In this document: positions 14,621 to 22,036 of the stretch, piece by piece
How the letters are laid out: every line of letters begins with the position of its first letter
Position numbering within the stretch: the first letter of the stretch is position 1
From: Kingella pumchi
GTDB lineage: Bacteria > Pseudomonadota > Gammaproteobacteria > Burkholderiales > Neisseriaceae
Assembly (NCBI RefSeq): GCF_022288825.1
Contig: NZ_JAKOOW010000024.1
Coordinates: forward strand, 21,806-54,152
Reading direction: 5' to 3'
DNA: 32,347 nt
The notes under the pieces: generated by a model
Database searches by the model: none
What the model saw: only the letters and a program-made list of their open reading frames with translations
What the model was told of the DNA's origin: nothing
Translations under genes and position numbers: made by a program

Positions 14621-16105
14621 TCAATCGACATTCTGGCTCAAATCCACTTCTTTGAGCGGAATCAGGCGCGTTTTGTGGCGCAGCTTGTGATAAAGGTAGA
14701 AGCCGGCAAAAATCGGCAGGCCCATATAGGTAATCAGCAGGCGTTGCCAGTTGAAATCGCCTTCGAGCACCAGCTGGGTGTCCTGGCCGATAATCACCAG
14801 CACGCACAGCGCCAGCGCCAGCAGGGGGCCGAGCGGGAACCATTTGGCGCGGTAAACCAAATCGTCCAGGCGGCGGCCTTGCGCCAGATAGGCGCGGCGG
14901 AAGCGGTAGTGGCTGGCGGCGATGCCCAGCCAGGCGATAAAGCCGGTCATGCCGGAGGCGGCGACGATGTATTCGTAGGCGCCTTCGTTGACGATTTCAA
15001 TCAGAAAGACCGACAGCGCCACCACCGCAGTCGCCAGCACCGCCGCCACCGGCACGCCGGCGCGGTTGGTGCGGCCGAACAGGCGGTAGGCCAGGCCGTC
15101 GTTGCCCATAGCGTAGAGCATACGGGTGGAGGCGTACATGCCGGAATTGCCGGCCGAAAGGATGGACGTGAGGATAACGGCGTTCATAATCGCGGCGGCA
15201 AAAGCCAGGCCGGCGCGCTCGAATACCAGCGTAAACGGCGATTTGGCGATTTCCTGCACGTTTTCCGCGCCAAGCAGGGCGGGGTTGGTGTAGGGAATCA
15301 GCAGGCCGATCACCAAAATCGCCAGAATGTAGAAAATCAGAATGCGCCAGAATACCTGTTTGATCGCTTTGGGAATGCTCTCTTTGGGATTTTCCGATTC
15401 GCCGGCGGTAACGCCGATCAGCTCGGTGCCCTGAAAGGAAAAACCGGCAATCAGAAACACCCCCAGCGCGGTGAGAAAGCTGCCTGAAAAGCTCTGGCCG
15501 AGAAAGGGCGCATCGCCCACGGTAAAGTTGGCCAAGCCTACGTATTCGCCGCCCAAAATACCGAAAATGGTCAGCGTGCCGATGCCGAGAAACACCACCA
15601 CGGTAACCACCTTAATCAGCGCAAACCAATACTCCGACTCGCCAAACGCCCGCACCGACAGCAGGTTTAACAGCAAAATCAGCCCGAAAAACAGCAGACT
15701 CCAGCCCCACGGCGGCATAAAGCGCATCGGCTCCCAATAAGTAATCACCAGCGCGGCGATGGAAATGTCTGCCGCCACGGTAATCACCCAGTTGAACCAG
15801 TAATTCCAGCCCAGCGCGAAACCCAGTGAAGGATCGACAAAACGCGCGGCATAAGTGGCAAACGAGCCGGAAGTGGGCAGATAGGTAGCCATTTCGCCCA
15901 AAGAAGTCATCAGAAAATACACCATCACGCCGATGGCGGCGTAGGCCAAAAGCGCACCGCCCGGGCCGGCGCTGTGAATCGCGCTGCCGCTGGCCATAAA
16001 CAGGCCGGTGCCGATGCTGCCGCCGATGGCGATCATGCTCAGATGGCGGGTTTTCAAACGCCGCTGGACGCTGCGGCTTTCGCCGGAAGCAGGAGTTTGG
16101 GACAC
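14621..16105 (-). CDS. Amino acid permease, LysP-like
   Basis: The 494-residue product has 12 hydrophobic segments and belongs to the APC superfamily. Segments such as RRLKTRHLSMIAIGGSIGTG, SAGPGGALLAYAAIGVMVYF, LGWNYWFNWVITVAADIS and SFQGTELIGVTAGESENP closely follow the lysine-specific permease LysP pattern. Lysine is therefore the likeliest substrate, driven by proton symport at the inner membrane. I chose the GTG at 16105: AGAGAACC lies just upstream and the N-terminus (VSQTPASGES) then has the LysP length. The ATG at 16156 would add 17 basic residues and is less likely. One DUS-like stretch near 15478 is read as FSGSF in a loop. It is terminated by the hairpin at 14572-14603. Confidence 0.9.
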   Translation of the reverse strand: MSQTPASGESRSVQRRLKTRHLSMIAIGGSIGTGLFMASGSAIHSAGPGGALLAYAAIGVMVYFLMTSLGEMATYLPTSGSFATYAARFVDPSLGFALGWNYWFNWVITVAADISIAALVITYWEPMRFMPPWGWSLLFFGLILLLNLLSVRAFGESEYWFALIKVVTVVVFLGIGTLTIFGILGGEYVGLANFTVGDAPFLGQSFSGSFLTALGVFLIAGFSFQGTELIGVTAGESENPKESIPKAIKQVFWRILIFYILAILVIGLLIPYTNPALLGAENVQEIAKSPFTLVFERAGLAFAAAIMNAVILTSILSAGNSGMYASTRMLYAMGNDGLAYRLFGRTNRAGVPVAAVLATAVVALSVFLIEIVNEGAYEYIVAASGMTGFIAWLGIAASHYRFRRAYLAQGRRLDDLVYRAKWFPLGPLLALALCVLVIIGQDTQLVLEGDFNWQRLLITYMGLPIFAGFYLYHKLRHKTRLIPLKEVDLSQNVD

Positions 16106-16423
16106 GGTGGTTCTCTTTCTCGGAAACAAAAGTCGGATGGTAAGCCGCCGCGTCATGTCGGGCGCGGCGGCAAGGTGCGCGGATTGTACGGGAAAGCGCG
16201 GCGCCGACCAATCGGCGGCCGGCGTTTTTTCGCTGCAGCCGGCAGCAAAGCAGCCTGAAAGTATGATTCGTGTAGTTTACCGGCTTTGCCCAAGTTTCAG
16301 GCTGCTTTTCGCCGGCTGTTTTTCAGGCAGCCTGAAAGCGCGCAAAGCCGTTTGGCGGACGGAAAACCAAAGTGGTTACCTGCCCTTGCGGCCGGCGGTT
16401 TTTTCAGGCTGCCGCAGGGCGGA
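16106..16423. other. Intergenic stretch with uptake sequences
   Basis: No gene is seen. The stretch contains DUS at about 16249-16261, 16294-16306, 16324-16339 and 16403-16412, partly as an inverted pair that could terminate transcription. It holds the leader of the lysP-like gene on its left side. Confidence 0.5.
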
Positions 16424-16864
16424 TTATTTGTCTTTCAGGCTGCCGTACCAGCGCTCGAAAGCAGCCTGAAAGCGGGGAAACAGCTTAGCGGCTTCTGCCG
16501 GCGAGCCTTCGGTGCGGTAGAAGTCCGCTTCGCTCTCCAAGCCGAGTGCGGCGAAATAGTCTTCGATAAAGCGGCCGTAGCCTTCGTCTTCGTCGGCGTA
16601 GTAAAAGGCGGTGAAGCGCCTGCCCAAGTCGTTGAAACAGGTATCGTCCAAGCCCTGCGCCAGCTGGCGTTCGACAAACTGGGCGGCGGGCGTTTCGCCG
16701 CGCTGCATTTGGGCAAAACCGGGCAGCGCGGCCGCGGCGGCGCTGTGCAGGTTTTGCGATACCGCCCAGGCGTAGTAGTGCGCCATATGGTGCAGGGCGT
16801 TGCCGTGCGGCAGCTCGGGCGGGTAGTTTTCGTCGATATGGAAAGAGATGTGGTCGTAGTGCAT
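16424..16864 (-). CDS. DUF7832-like conserved hypothetical protein
   Basis: The 146-residue soluble protein begins MHYDHISFHIDENYPPELPH and continues ALHHMAHYYAWAVSQNL. This resembles the family annotated DUF7832, small proteins of unknown function often found near polymorphic-toxin immunity genes and in diverse bacteria; I recall the family by pattern only. There is no signal peptide or membrane helix. The last 25 residues (FQAAFERWYGSLKDK) are largely encoded by two uptake sequences in opposite orientations. The gene stands alone, ends 560 bases downstream of mutL's stop and is read in the same direction. Function unknown. Confidence 0.75.
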   Translation of the reverse strand: MHYDHISFHIDENYPPELPHGNALHHMAHYYAWAVSQNLHSAAAAALPGFAQMQRGETPAAQFVERQLAQGLDDTCFNDLGRRFTAFYYADEDEGYGRFIEDYFAALGLESEADFYRTEGSPAEAAKLFPRFQAAFERWYGSLKDK

Positions 16865-16909
16865 GGTGTGCTTTCGCTAAAACTGCGCGGCGGCAGCCTG
16901 AAAATCGGC

Positions 16910-16951
16910 AAGGCAGCCTGAAAACGCCAAAACGGTTTTTCAGGCTGCCTT
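16910..16951 (-). terminator. DUS hairpin after mutL
   Basis: AAGGCAGCCTGAAAA (16910-16924) pairs with TTTTCAGGCTGCCTT (16937-16951). It lies 35 bases past the mutL stop; two further DUS flank it (16892-16904 and 16963-16974). Confidence 0.7.
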
Positions 16952-16985
16952 TGGTTTGGGGCGGCAGCCTGAAAGGCTGATCCGC

Positions 16986-18938
16986 CTACTGCCCGCGCAG
17001 AAACAGCGCGTCCAGTTCTTTAAGCGTGAGTTTGACCCAGGTCGGGCGGCCGTGGTTGCACTGGTTGCTGCGCGGGGTGTTTTCCATGTCGCGCAAAAGC
17101 GCGTTCATTTCCGGCAGCGTCAGGCGGCGGCCGGCGCGCACCGAGCCGTGGCAGGCCATGGTCGAGAGCAGGCGGTTTTCGTATTCTTCGAGCAGGCGGC
17201 CGGATTCAAACTGCGCCATTTCGCGCAACACGCTGCGGGCGAGTGCTTCGGCATCGGCTTTGGCCAGCATCTGCGGCACGGCGCGCACGGCGATGGTGCG
17301 CTCGCCCAAGGCCGAAAGTTCGAGACCGAAGGCGCGCAGGGTGTCGCCATGCTCGGTCAGCGCCGCCATTTCCTGATGGTCGGCGGCAAAGCTCACCGGA
17401 ATCAGCAGATGCTGGCTGTTCAGGCTGCCTGCCGCCTGCCGGCGGGCTTTCATTTTTTCGTAGTTCACGCGCTCGGCGGCGGCGTGCATGTCGATCAGCA
17501 GCAGGCTGTCCTGCGCTTGCGCCAGAATGTAGATGTCGAGCAGCTGGGCGATGGCAAAACCAAGCGGGTAATCCGCAGCGGCGGCATTGTCGTCCGCCGT
17601 GTTTTCAGGCTGCCTGTCGACCGGCGTTTCGGGAAAGGCGCGGTCGAGTTCGTCGTCCTGATACAGGCGGGCGTAGGTTTCGAGCGCGGCGCGGCTTTCG
17701 TTGAGCGTCAGCGCGCCCTGGCGCGGCGCACGCGGGGCAGCGGAGTAGGGCGCGGGGGCGCTGCGGCCGTAGCCTGATCCGCCGGTGGTGCCGGCCGGTA
17801 GCGGCATGGACGGGGTGGTGCCGAAAACGGCAGCCGCGTCGTCGCCATCAGCGCTTTCAGGCTGCCTGCTTTCAGTCTGTCTGCCCTGGGCGGCGGCATG
17901 GACGCTGTGCAGGATTTCGCCGGCGTTGCCCACGCTTTCGGTTTGGTCGGCGCGGGTTTGCGAGAGCGCTTTGTCGAGTGTGTGGAACACCAGCTGGTGC
18001 ACCGCCTGGCTGTTGCGGAAACGCACTTCGGTTTTGCCCGGATGGATGTTGGCATCGACCAGCTCGGCGGGCAGTTCGAGAAACAGTGCGAAAGCGGGAG
18101 TGAGCTGGTGATGCAGCACGTCGCGGTAGGCTTGTTTGACCGCGTGCAGCATCACTTTGTCGCGCACATAGCGCTGGTTGACGAAGCAAAACTGTTTGTC
18201 GCTGCGGCCTTTGGAGAACGTCGGTTTGGCGATAAAGCCGTGCAGGCGGATTTCGCCGGCGCCGCTGTCCACCGCCAGCGAGGCAGCCTGAAAGTCTGCA
18301 CCCAGCACCGCCGCGCAGCGCTCCGCCAGGCTTTGCGCCGGATAGCGGCAGACGGTTTTGCCGTTGTGCGCCAGCGAAAAAGCCACCTGCGGATGCGACA
18401 GCGCCAAACGGTCGAACATGGTGGCACAGTGGGCATACTCGGTGGCTTCGGATTTGAGGAATTTGCGCCGCGCCGGCGTGTTGAAAAAAAGCTCGGACAC
18501 TTCGACGCTGCTGCCTTCGGGGTGGGCGGCAGAAACCACCGGACTCAAACGCCCGTCTTCGGCGCGGATCTGGCTGGCATGGCTGCTGCCGGCCTGGCGG
18601 CTGGTCAGCGTCAGCCGCGACACCGAGGCGATGCTGGCCAGCCCTTCGCCGCGAAAGCCCATGCTGGCCACCCGTTCCAGATCGCTCAGGCTGCTGATTT
18701 TGCTGGTAGCGTGGCGCGCGAGCGCCAGCGGCAGATCGTCGGGGTGGATGCCGGAGCCGTTGTCCTGCACGCGGATCAGTTTGATGCCGCCGCCGGCCAG
18801 CTCGACGCGGATGTCGTCGGCGCCGGCGTCCAAGCTGTTTTCGATGATTTCCTTCAGCGCGTTGGCGGGGCGCTCCACCACTTCGCCGGCGGCGATTTGG
18901 TTGACGAGATGGTCGGGTAGGGCGGCGATGCGGGACAT
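16986..18938 (-). CDS. mutL: DNA mismatch repair protein MutL
   Basis: The 650-residue protein couples mismatch recognition by MutS to strand incision. The N-terminal GHKL ATPase has PANALKEIIENSLDAGA (24-40), VQDNGSGI (57-64) and ATSKISSL...MGFRGEGLASI (77-104). After a variable linker, the C-terminal dimerisation domain carries the metal-dependent endonuclease motif DMHAAAERVNYE (483-494), with partner motifs ACHGSVRAG and CNHGRPT. It is therefore the nicking type of MutL, as in other Neisseria, not the E. coli type. Start at 18938 fits the family N-terminus MSRIAALPDHLVNQIAAGEVVERP; an upstream in-frame ATG adds 35 unrelated residues. The linker holds several in-frame DUS, read as RQPES and RQPEN. 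Confidence 0.97.
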   Translation of the reverse strand: MSRIAALPDHLVNQIAAGEVVERPANALKEIIENSLDAGADDIRVELAGGGIKLIRVQDNGSGIHPDDLPLALARHATSKISSLSDLERVASMGFRGEGLASIASVSRLTLTSRQAGSSHASQIRAEDGRLSPVVSAAHPEGSSVEVSELFFNTPARRKFLKSEATEYAHCATMFDRLALSHPQVAFSLAHNGKTVCRYPAQSLAERCAAVLGADFQAASLAVDSGAGEIRLHGFIAKPTFSKGRSDKQFCFVNQRYVRDKVMLHAVKQAYRDVLHHQLTPAFALFLELPAELVDANIHPGKTEVRFRNSQAVHQLVFHTLDKALSQTRADQTESVGNAGEILHSVHAAAQGRQTESRQPESADGDDAAAVFGTTPSMPLPAGTTGGSGYGRSAPAPYSAAPRAPRQGALTLNESRAALETYARLYQDDELDRAFPETPVDRQPENTADDNAAAADYPLGFAIAQLLDIYILAQAQDSLLLIDMHAAAERVNYEKMKARRQAAGSLNSQHLLIPVSFAADHQEMAALTEHGDTLRAFGLELSALGERTIAVRAVPQMLAKADAEALARSVLREMAQFESGRLLEEYENRLLSTMACHGSVRAGRRLTLPEMNALLRDMENTPRSNQCNHGRPTWVKLTLKELDALFLRGQ

Positions 18939-19021
18939 GGCTTTTCCGTGTTTGAAACGTCCGCGGCGGGCGGATGGGGCGGCATAAGGGGTTTTGGCTT
19001 CGCAGAAGCCCGTAAACCCGC

Positions 19022-19055
19022 TTTCAGGCTGCCTGAGTTGCAAGGCAGCCTGAAA
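19022..19055 (-). terminator. DUS hairpin after the yqeY-like gene
   Basis: TTTCAGGCTGCCT (19022-19034) pairs exactly with AGGCAGCCTGAAA (19043-19055), 16 bases past the minus-strand stop at 19071. Confidence 0.72.
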
Positions 19056-19070
19056 ACGGCGGCGGGAGAA

Positions 19071-19517
19071 TCAGGCGCTAAGCGCGGCTTTGACCGCGCG
19101 GTTCACTTCGCCCATATCGGCCTTGCCGGCCAGCCGGCTTTTGAGCAGTCCCATCACTTTGCCCATGTCGGCATTGCCGGCGGCACCGGTTTCGGCAACG
19201 GCGGCGGCAACCGCGGCTTGGATTTCTTCGGCGGAGAGCATCTGCGGCAGGTAGCGCTGCAGGATGGCGGTTTCGGCGTTTTCTTTGTCGGCCAGATCGC
19301 TGCGGCCGGCGTCGCTGTAGATTTTGGCGCTGTCTTTGCGCTGTTTGATCATTTTGCTGAGGATGGCAATGATTTTGGCGTCGTCCGCTTCGGCGCGCTC
19401 ATCGACTTCAAACTGTTTGATGGCGGCGTTGGCCAGGCGGATGGTGGAGAGCGCGGCTTGGTCTTTGGCGCGCATTGCATCTTTCATGTCTTCCTGCAGA
19501 CGGGTTTTCAGATTCAT
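19071..19517 (-). CDS. GatB/YqeY-domain protein
   Basis: The 148-residue protein has the full YqeY pattern: MNLKTRLQEDMKDAMRAKD at the N-terminus, IRLANAAIKQFEVDER, MIKQRKDSAKIYSDAGRSDLADKE and ILQRYLPQMLSAEEI, then a C-terminal GKVMGLLKSRLAGKADM. This domain resembles the tRNA-binding tail of GatB amidotransferase, but the free-standing protein's function is not settled. It is predicted to be a soluble, helical cytoplasmic protein. It follows rpsU on the same strand, a conserved order in many proteobacteria, here with its own gap of about 140 bases and a terminator between. Confidence 0.93.
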   Translation of the reverse strand: MNLKTRLQEDMKDAMRAKDQAALSTIRLANAAIKQFEVDERAEADDAKIIAILSKMIKQRKDSAKIYSDAGRSDLADKENAETAILQRYLPQMLSAEEIQAAVAAAVAETGAAGNADMGKVMGLLKSRLAGKADMGEVNRAVKAALSA

Positions 19518-19579
19518 GGTCTCACTCCTGATTGCTGTGGTTTTTCAGGCAGCCTGAAACTTGCCGGCAGCCTGAAAAA

Positions 19580-19618
19580 AGCAAAAGCACCGCAAACCGA
19601 AAAAGGTTGTGCGGTGCG
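19580..19618 (-). terminator. Terminator of rpsU
   Basis: GCACCGCA with ACC (19587-19598) pairs with GGTT and TGCGGTGC (19605-19618). Read on the minus strand it is followed by TTTTGCTTTTTT. It separates rpsU from the yqeY-like gene. DUS copies lie directly beyond it at 19545-19577. Confidence 0.8.
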
Positions 19619-19656
19619 GCAAACACGCGCCCCGCATCGGCGGGACGGCTCCAAAA

Positions 19657-19869
19657 TCAATAGTATTTCGGCGGCAGCTGCTGGCTGCGCAGGCGTTTTT
19701 GCAGGCGTTTTACCGCAGCGGCTTTTTTGCGTTTGCGCTCGGTAGTCGGCTTTTCGTAGGCTTCGCGGGCACGCAGCTCGGTGAGCAGGCCGGTTTTTTC
19801 GATGGCGCGTTTGAAACGGCGCATCGCAACTTCAAAGGGTTCGTTTTCTTTTACGCGGATGGTAGGCAT
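19657..19869 (-). CDS. rpsU: 30S ribosomal protein bS21
   Basis: The 70-residue basic protein is a standard S21: MPTIRVKENEPFEVAMRRFK, RAIEKTGLL and a Lys/Arg-rich C-terminus (ERKRKKAAAVKRLQKRLR). It sits on the 30S platform near the 3' end of 16S rRNA and helps mRNA binding. A modest ribosome site (AGGAAA) lies 5 bases before the ATG. Transcription probably starts near 20079 from a near-consensus promoter, leaving a leader of about 210 bases that holds an ideal Shine-Dalgarno sequence and a 47-codon upstream frame. Confidence 0.97.
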   Translation of the reverse strand: MPTIRVKENEPFEVAMRRFKRAIEKTGLLTELRAREAYEKPTTERKRKKAAAVKRLQKRLRSQQLPPKYY

Positions 19870-19994
19870 ATCAATTTCCTAAATGAATTCGGTTTCGTTT
19901 GCGGCTGCCGCAAGGGACGGGCAGCCTGAAAAAAGGTTCGGCACCGTGTTTGGGCGCTGCGGCCGGGCGGGGTGCGCCGCCTGTGATGAAACAT
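19851..19994 (-). other. Upstream open frame and extended Shine-Dalgarno in the rpsU leader
   Basis: In the rpsU leader the minus strand reads TTAGGAGGTGAT (about 20003-19992), complementary over ten or more bases to the 16S rRNA 3' tail. An ATG overlaps its end (19994-19992) and opens a 47-codon frame rich in Arg and Pro that ends 19 bases inside rpsU in another frame. The ATG is only two bases from the GGAGG core, too close for normal initiation. GTGATG and CATCAC (19996-19982) also form a small dyad. It may be a regulatory leader peptide, a decoy or a ribosome standby site. Coding status is doubtful. Confidence 0.35.
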
Positions 19995-20085
19995 CACCTC
20001 CTAACGGGTCGGCGCGGTCTGCACGGCAGGCGGCGCCTGGAAAACATTCGAGCCGTCATCAAGACGGCCGGCAAAAAACGGCGCG

Positions 20086-20114
20086 ATTATCGCAGCGGCG
20101 TTAAGCTTTGTCAA
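20086..20114 (-). promoter_or_regulatory. Promoter of rpsU
   Basis: On the minus strand TTGACA (20114-20109) is followed after exactly 17 bases by GATAAT (20091-20086). This is the best sigma-70-like promoter in the window, as expected for a ribosomal-protein gene. The start point would be near 20079. Confidence 0.8.
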
Positions 20115-20197
20115 ATTCCGGCCGGCGATAGCTGATTAAAACGTCAAACTGCGTTAAAATGCCGCCCTTTACAACAATAAAACAACAGGACCCGACC

Positions 20198-20386
20198 ATG
20201 GCCAAACAGCCCGAAACCGTAGTCATCACCCCGCACGATCTGCCGCTGCACTGCAACGGCCCGCAAGAGCAGGCGTGGAACGGCCATCCGCGCGTGTTTC
20301 TGCCCATTAAATCTTTTTCCGAAATCGAGTGCCCCTACTGCGGCACCGTGTATTTTCTCGACGGCGAAGCCCACGGCCACCACTAA
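20198..20386 (+). CDS. Zinc-finger (zf-CHCC, NDUFS6-like) protein
   Basis: The 62-residue protein carries the ligands of the zf-CHCC family: Cys19 in LPLHCNG, His30 in GHPRVFLPI, and Cys45 and Cys48 in CPYCGTVYFL. The family includes mitochondrial NDUFS6 and many small bacterial proteins of unknown role. The ATG at 20198 gives a typical length; the A-rich region with ACAGGA upstream is a reasonable ribosome site, while an upstream in-frame ATG overlaps the likely -10 (TAAAAT, 20155-20160). It is followed by queH after 33 bases that include one DUS, so the two may be co-transcribed. Confidence 0.9.
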   Translation: MAKQPETVVITPHDLPLHCNGPQEQAWNGHPRVFLPIKSFSEIECPYCGTVYFLDGEAHGHH

Positions 20387-20419
20387 AGCGCCGCTTCAGG
20401 CAGCCTGAAAATCCAGATT

Positions 20420-21091
20420 ATGAACAAACCCGAAGTTACCCCGATTGACCGTCCCGTGCTGGTTCCGCCCGGCGGCCACAAAAAAGTGCTGCTGCATTCG
20501 TGCTGCGCCCCGTGCAGCGGCGAAGTGATGGAAGCCATGCTCGCCAGCGGCATCGACTACACCATTTATTTCTACAATCCCAACATCCACCCGCTCAAAG
20601 AATACGAGCTGCGCAAAAACGAAAACATCGCCTTTGCCGAAAAACACGGCGTGCCCTTTATCGACGCTGATTACGACGTGGACAACTGGTTCGAGCGCGC
20701 CAAAGGCATGGAATACGAACCCGAGCGCGGCATCCGCTGCACCATGTGTTTCGACATGCGTTTCGAGCGCACCGCCCTGTATGCCTACGAACACGGTTTT
20801 CCGGTGATTACCAGCTCGCTGGGCATCTCGCGCTGGAAAAACATGAACCAGATCAACGACTGCGGCATCCGCGCCGCCGCCAAATACCCCGGCATCGTCT
20901 ATTGGGACTACAACTGGCGCAAAGGCGGCGGCAGCGCCCGCATGATCGAAATCAGCAAGCGTGAACACTTCTACCAGCAGGAATACTGCGGCTGCGCCTA
21001 TTCGCTGCGCGATTCCAACGCCCACCGCCGCAGCCAGGGGCGCGAGCCGATCAAAATCGGCGTCAAATACTACGGCGACGAAGATTCCTGA
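20420..21091 (+). CDS. queH: Epoxyqueuosine reductase QueH
   Basis: The 223-residue protein carries out the last step of queuosine synthesis, reducing epoxyqueuosine in tRNA to queuosine. It is the QueH (DUF208) type, unrelated to QueG. Expected residues are present: the adjacent cysteines in LLHSCCAPC (Cys28, Cys29, Cys32), the CTMC pair (Cys107, Cys110) that completes the iron-sulfur/metal centre, RFERTALYAYEHGF, TSSLGISRWKN and a CGC near the C-terminus (190-192). The N-terminal 20 residues are a non-conserved extension. It follows the zinc-finger gene closely. Confidence 0.95.
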   Translation: MNKPEVTPIDRPVLVPPGGHKKVLLHSCCAPCSGEVMEAMLASGIDYTIYFYNPNIHPLKEYELRKNENIAFAEKHGVPFIDADYDVDNWFERAKGMEYEPERGIRCTMCFDMRFERTALYAYEHGFPVITSSLGISRWKNMNQINDCGIRAAAKYPGIVYWDYNWRKGGGSARMIEISKREHFYQQEYCGCAYSLRDSNAHRRSQGREPIKIGVKYYGDEDS

Positions 21092-21184
21092 TTCCGCCGC
21101 CGCCGTCGCCGCCCACTCGATCGCCTACCGCCCGCAGGTCGCGCTTGCGGGCGGTTGTTACCGTTTTTTTCACCGGATTTGCCC

Positions 21185-22036
21185 ATGCAGCCCATCGAAT
21201 ACTGCCGCGAAAAAGCCCGCAACAGCGGCTCGAGCTTTCTCGACGGCTTCCGTTTTCTCAGCCCCGAGCGCCGTGACGCCATGACCGTGCTCTACGCCTT
21301 CTGCCGCGAAGTGGACGACGTTGCCGACGACTGCTCCGACCCCGCCGTCGCCCGCACCACGCTGGCCTGGTGGCGCCAGGATCTGGCCAAAGCCTTTCAG
21401 GCTGCTTCAGCGCCCGAGCATCCGGTGAATCAGGCCTTGCAGGAAATAGTCGGCCGCTACGCGCTGCCGCAGCAGGAATTGGAAGAAATCATCAACGGCA
21501 TGGAAATGGATCTGCACCACGACCGCTACCCCACCTTCGCCGATCTGCAGTATTACTGCCACCGCGTCGCCGGCGTGGTCGGGCGGCTGATTGCGCGGAT
21601 TTTGGGCTTTACCAACCCGCAAACCCTGCAATACGCCGAGCAGACCGGCCTGGCGCTGCAGTTGACCAATATCATCCGCGATGTCGGCGAAGACGCCCGA
21701 CTCGGCCGCATCTACCTGCCGCAGGAAGATTTGAAGCGCTTTAAAGTGGGCGAAAACGATATTTTCGATGCCCAAGCCACACCCGAATTTGCCGAGCTGA
21801 TGCATTTTCAGGCTGCCCGCGCCCAAGAGCAGTACCGCAGCGCGCTGGCTCTGCTGCCCGCCGAAGATGCCCGCAGCCAGAAGGCCGGGCTGGTGATGGC
21901 CGGGCTCTACTATGCCCTGCTGCAGGAAATCATCCGCGACGGCGTAGAAAACGTGCTGAAATACAAAATCCGCATTCCCAAGCCGCGCAAAATGCGGCTG
22001 GCGCTGAAATACTGGCTGTTCGGGTTCAAACCGTGA
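21185..22036 (+). CDS. hpnD: Presqualene diphosphate synthase HpnD
   Basis: The 283-residue enzyme joins two farnesyl diphosphates to presqualene diphosphate. It shows the squalene/phytoene synthase signatures: YAFCREVDDVADD (38-49, first Asp-rich site), MEMDLHHDRYPTFADLQYYCHRVAGVVG and NIIRDVGEDARLGRIYLP (162-179, second Asp-rich site). MQPIEYCREKARNSGSSF is the usual HpnD N-terminus, so I start at 21185, not at an ATG ten codons earlier. An internal DUS is read as AFQAAS (70-75). Its stop overlaps the hpnE start (GTGA), so the two are translationally coupled. No hpnC or hopanoid cyclase gene is in the window. Confidence 0.93.
   Translation: MQPIEYCREKARNSGSSFLDGFRFLSPERRDAMTVLYAFCREVDDVADDCSDPAVARTTLAWWRQDLAKAFQAASAPEHPVNQALQEIVGRYALPQQELEEIINGMEMDLHHDRYPTFADLQYYCHRVAGVVGRLIARILGFTNPQTLQYAEQTGLALQLTNIIRDVGEDARLGRIYLPQEDLKRFKVGENDIFDAQATPEFAELMHFQAARAQEQYRSALALLPAEDARSQKAGLVMAGLYYALLQEIIRDGVENVLKYKIRIPKPRKMRLALKYWLFGFKP

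Noticed and set aside
18939..19043. N-terminal extension of MutL from an upstream in-frame ATG
   Set aside because: The family N-terminus starts exactly at the internal ATG at 18938; the extra 35 residues include DUS-encoded sequence.
20131..20160. Full promoter for the zinc-finger gene
   Set aside because: TAAAAT at 20155-20160 is a plausible -10, but no -35 at suitable spacing was found, so I did not annotate it as a promoter.
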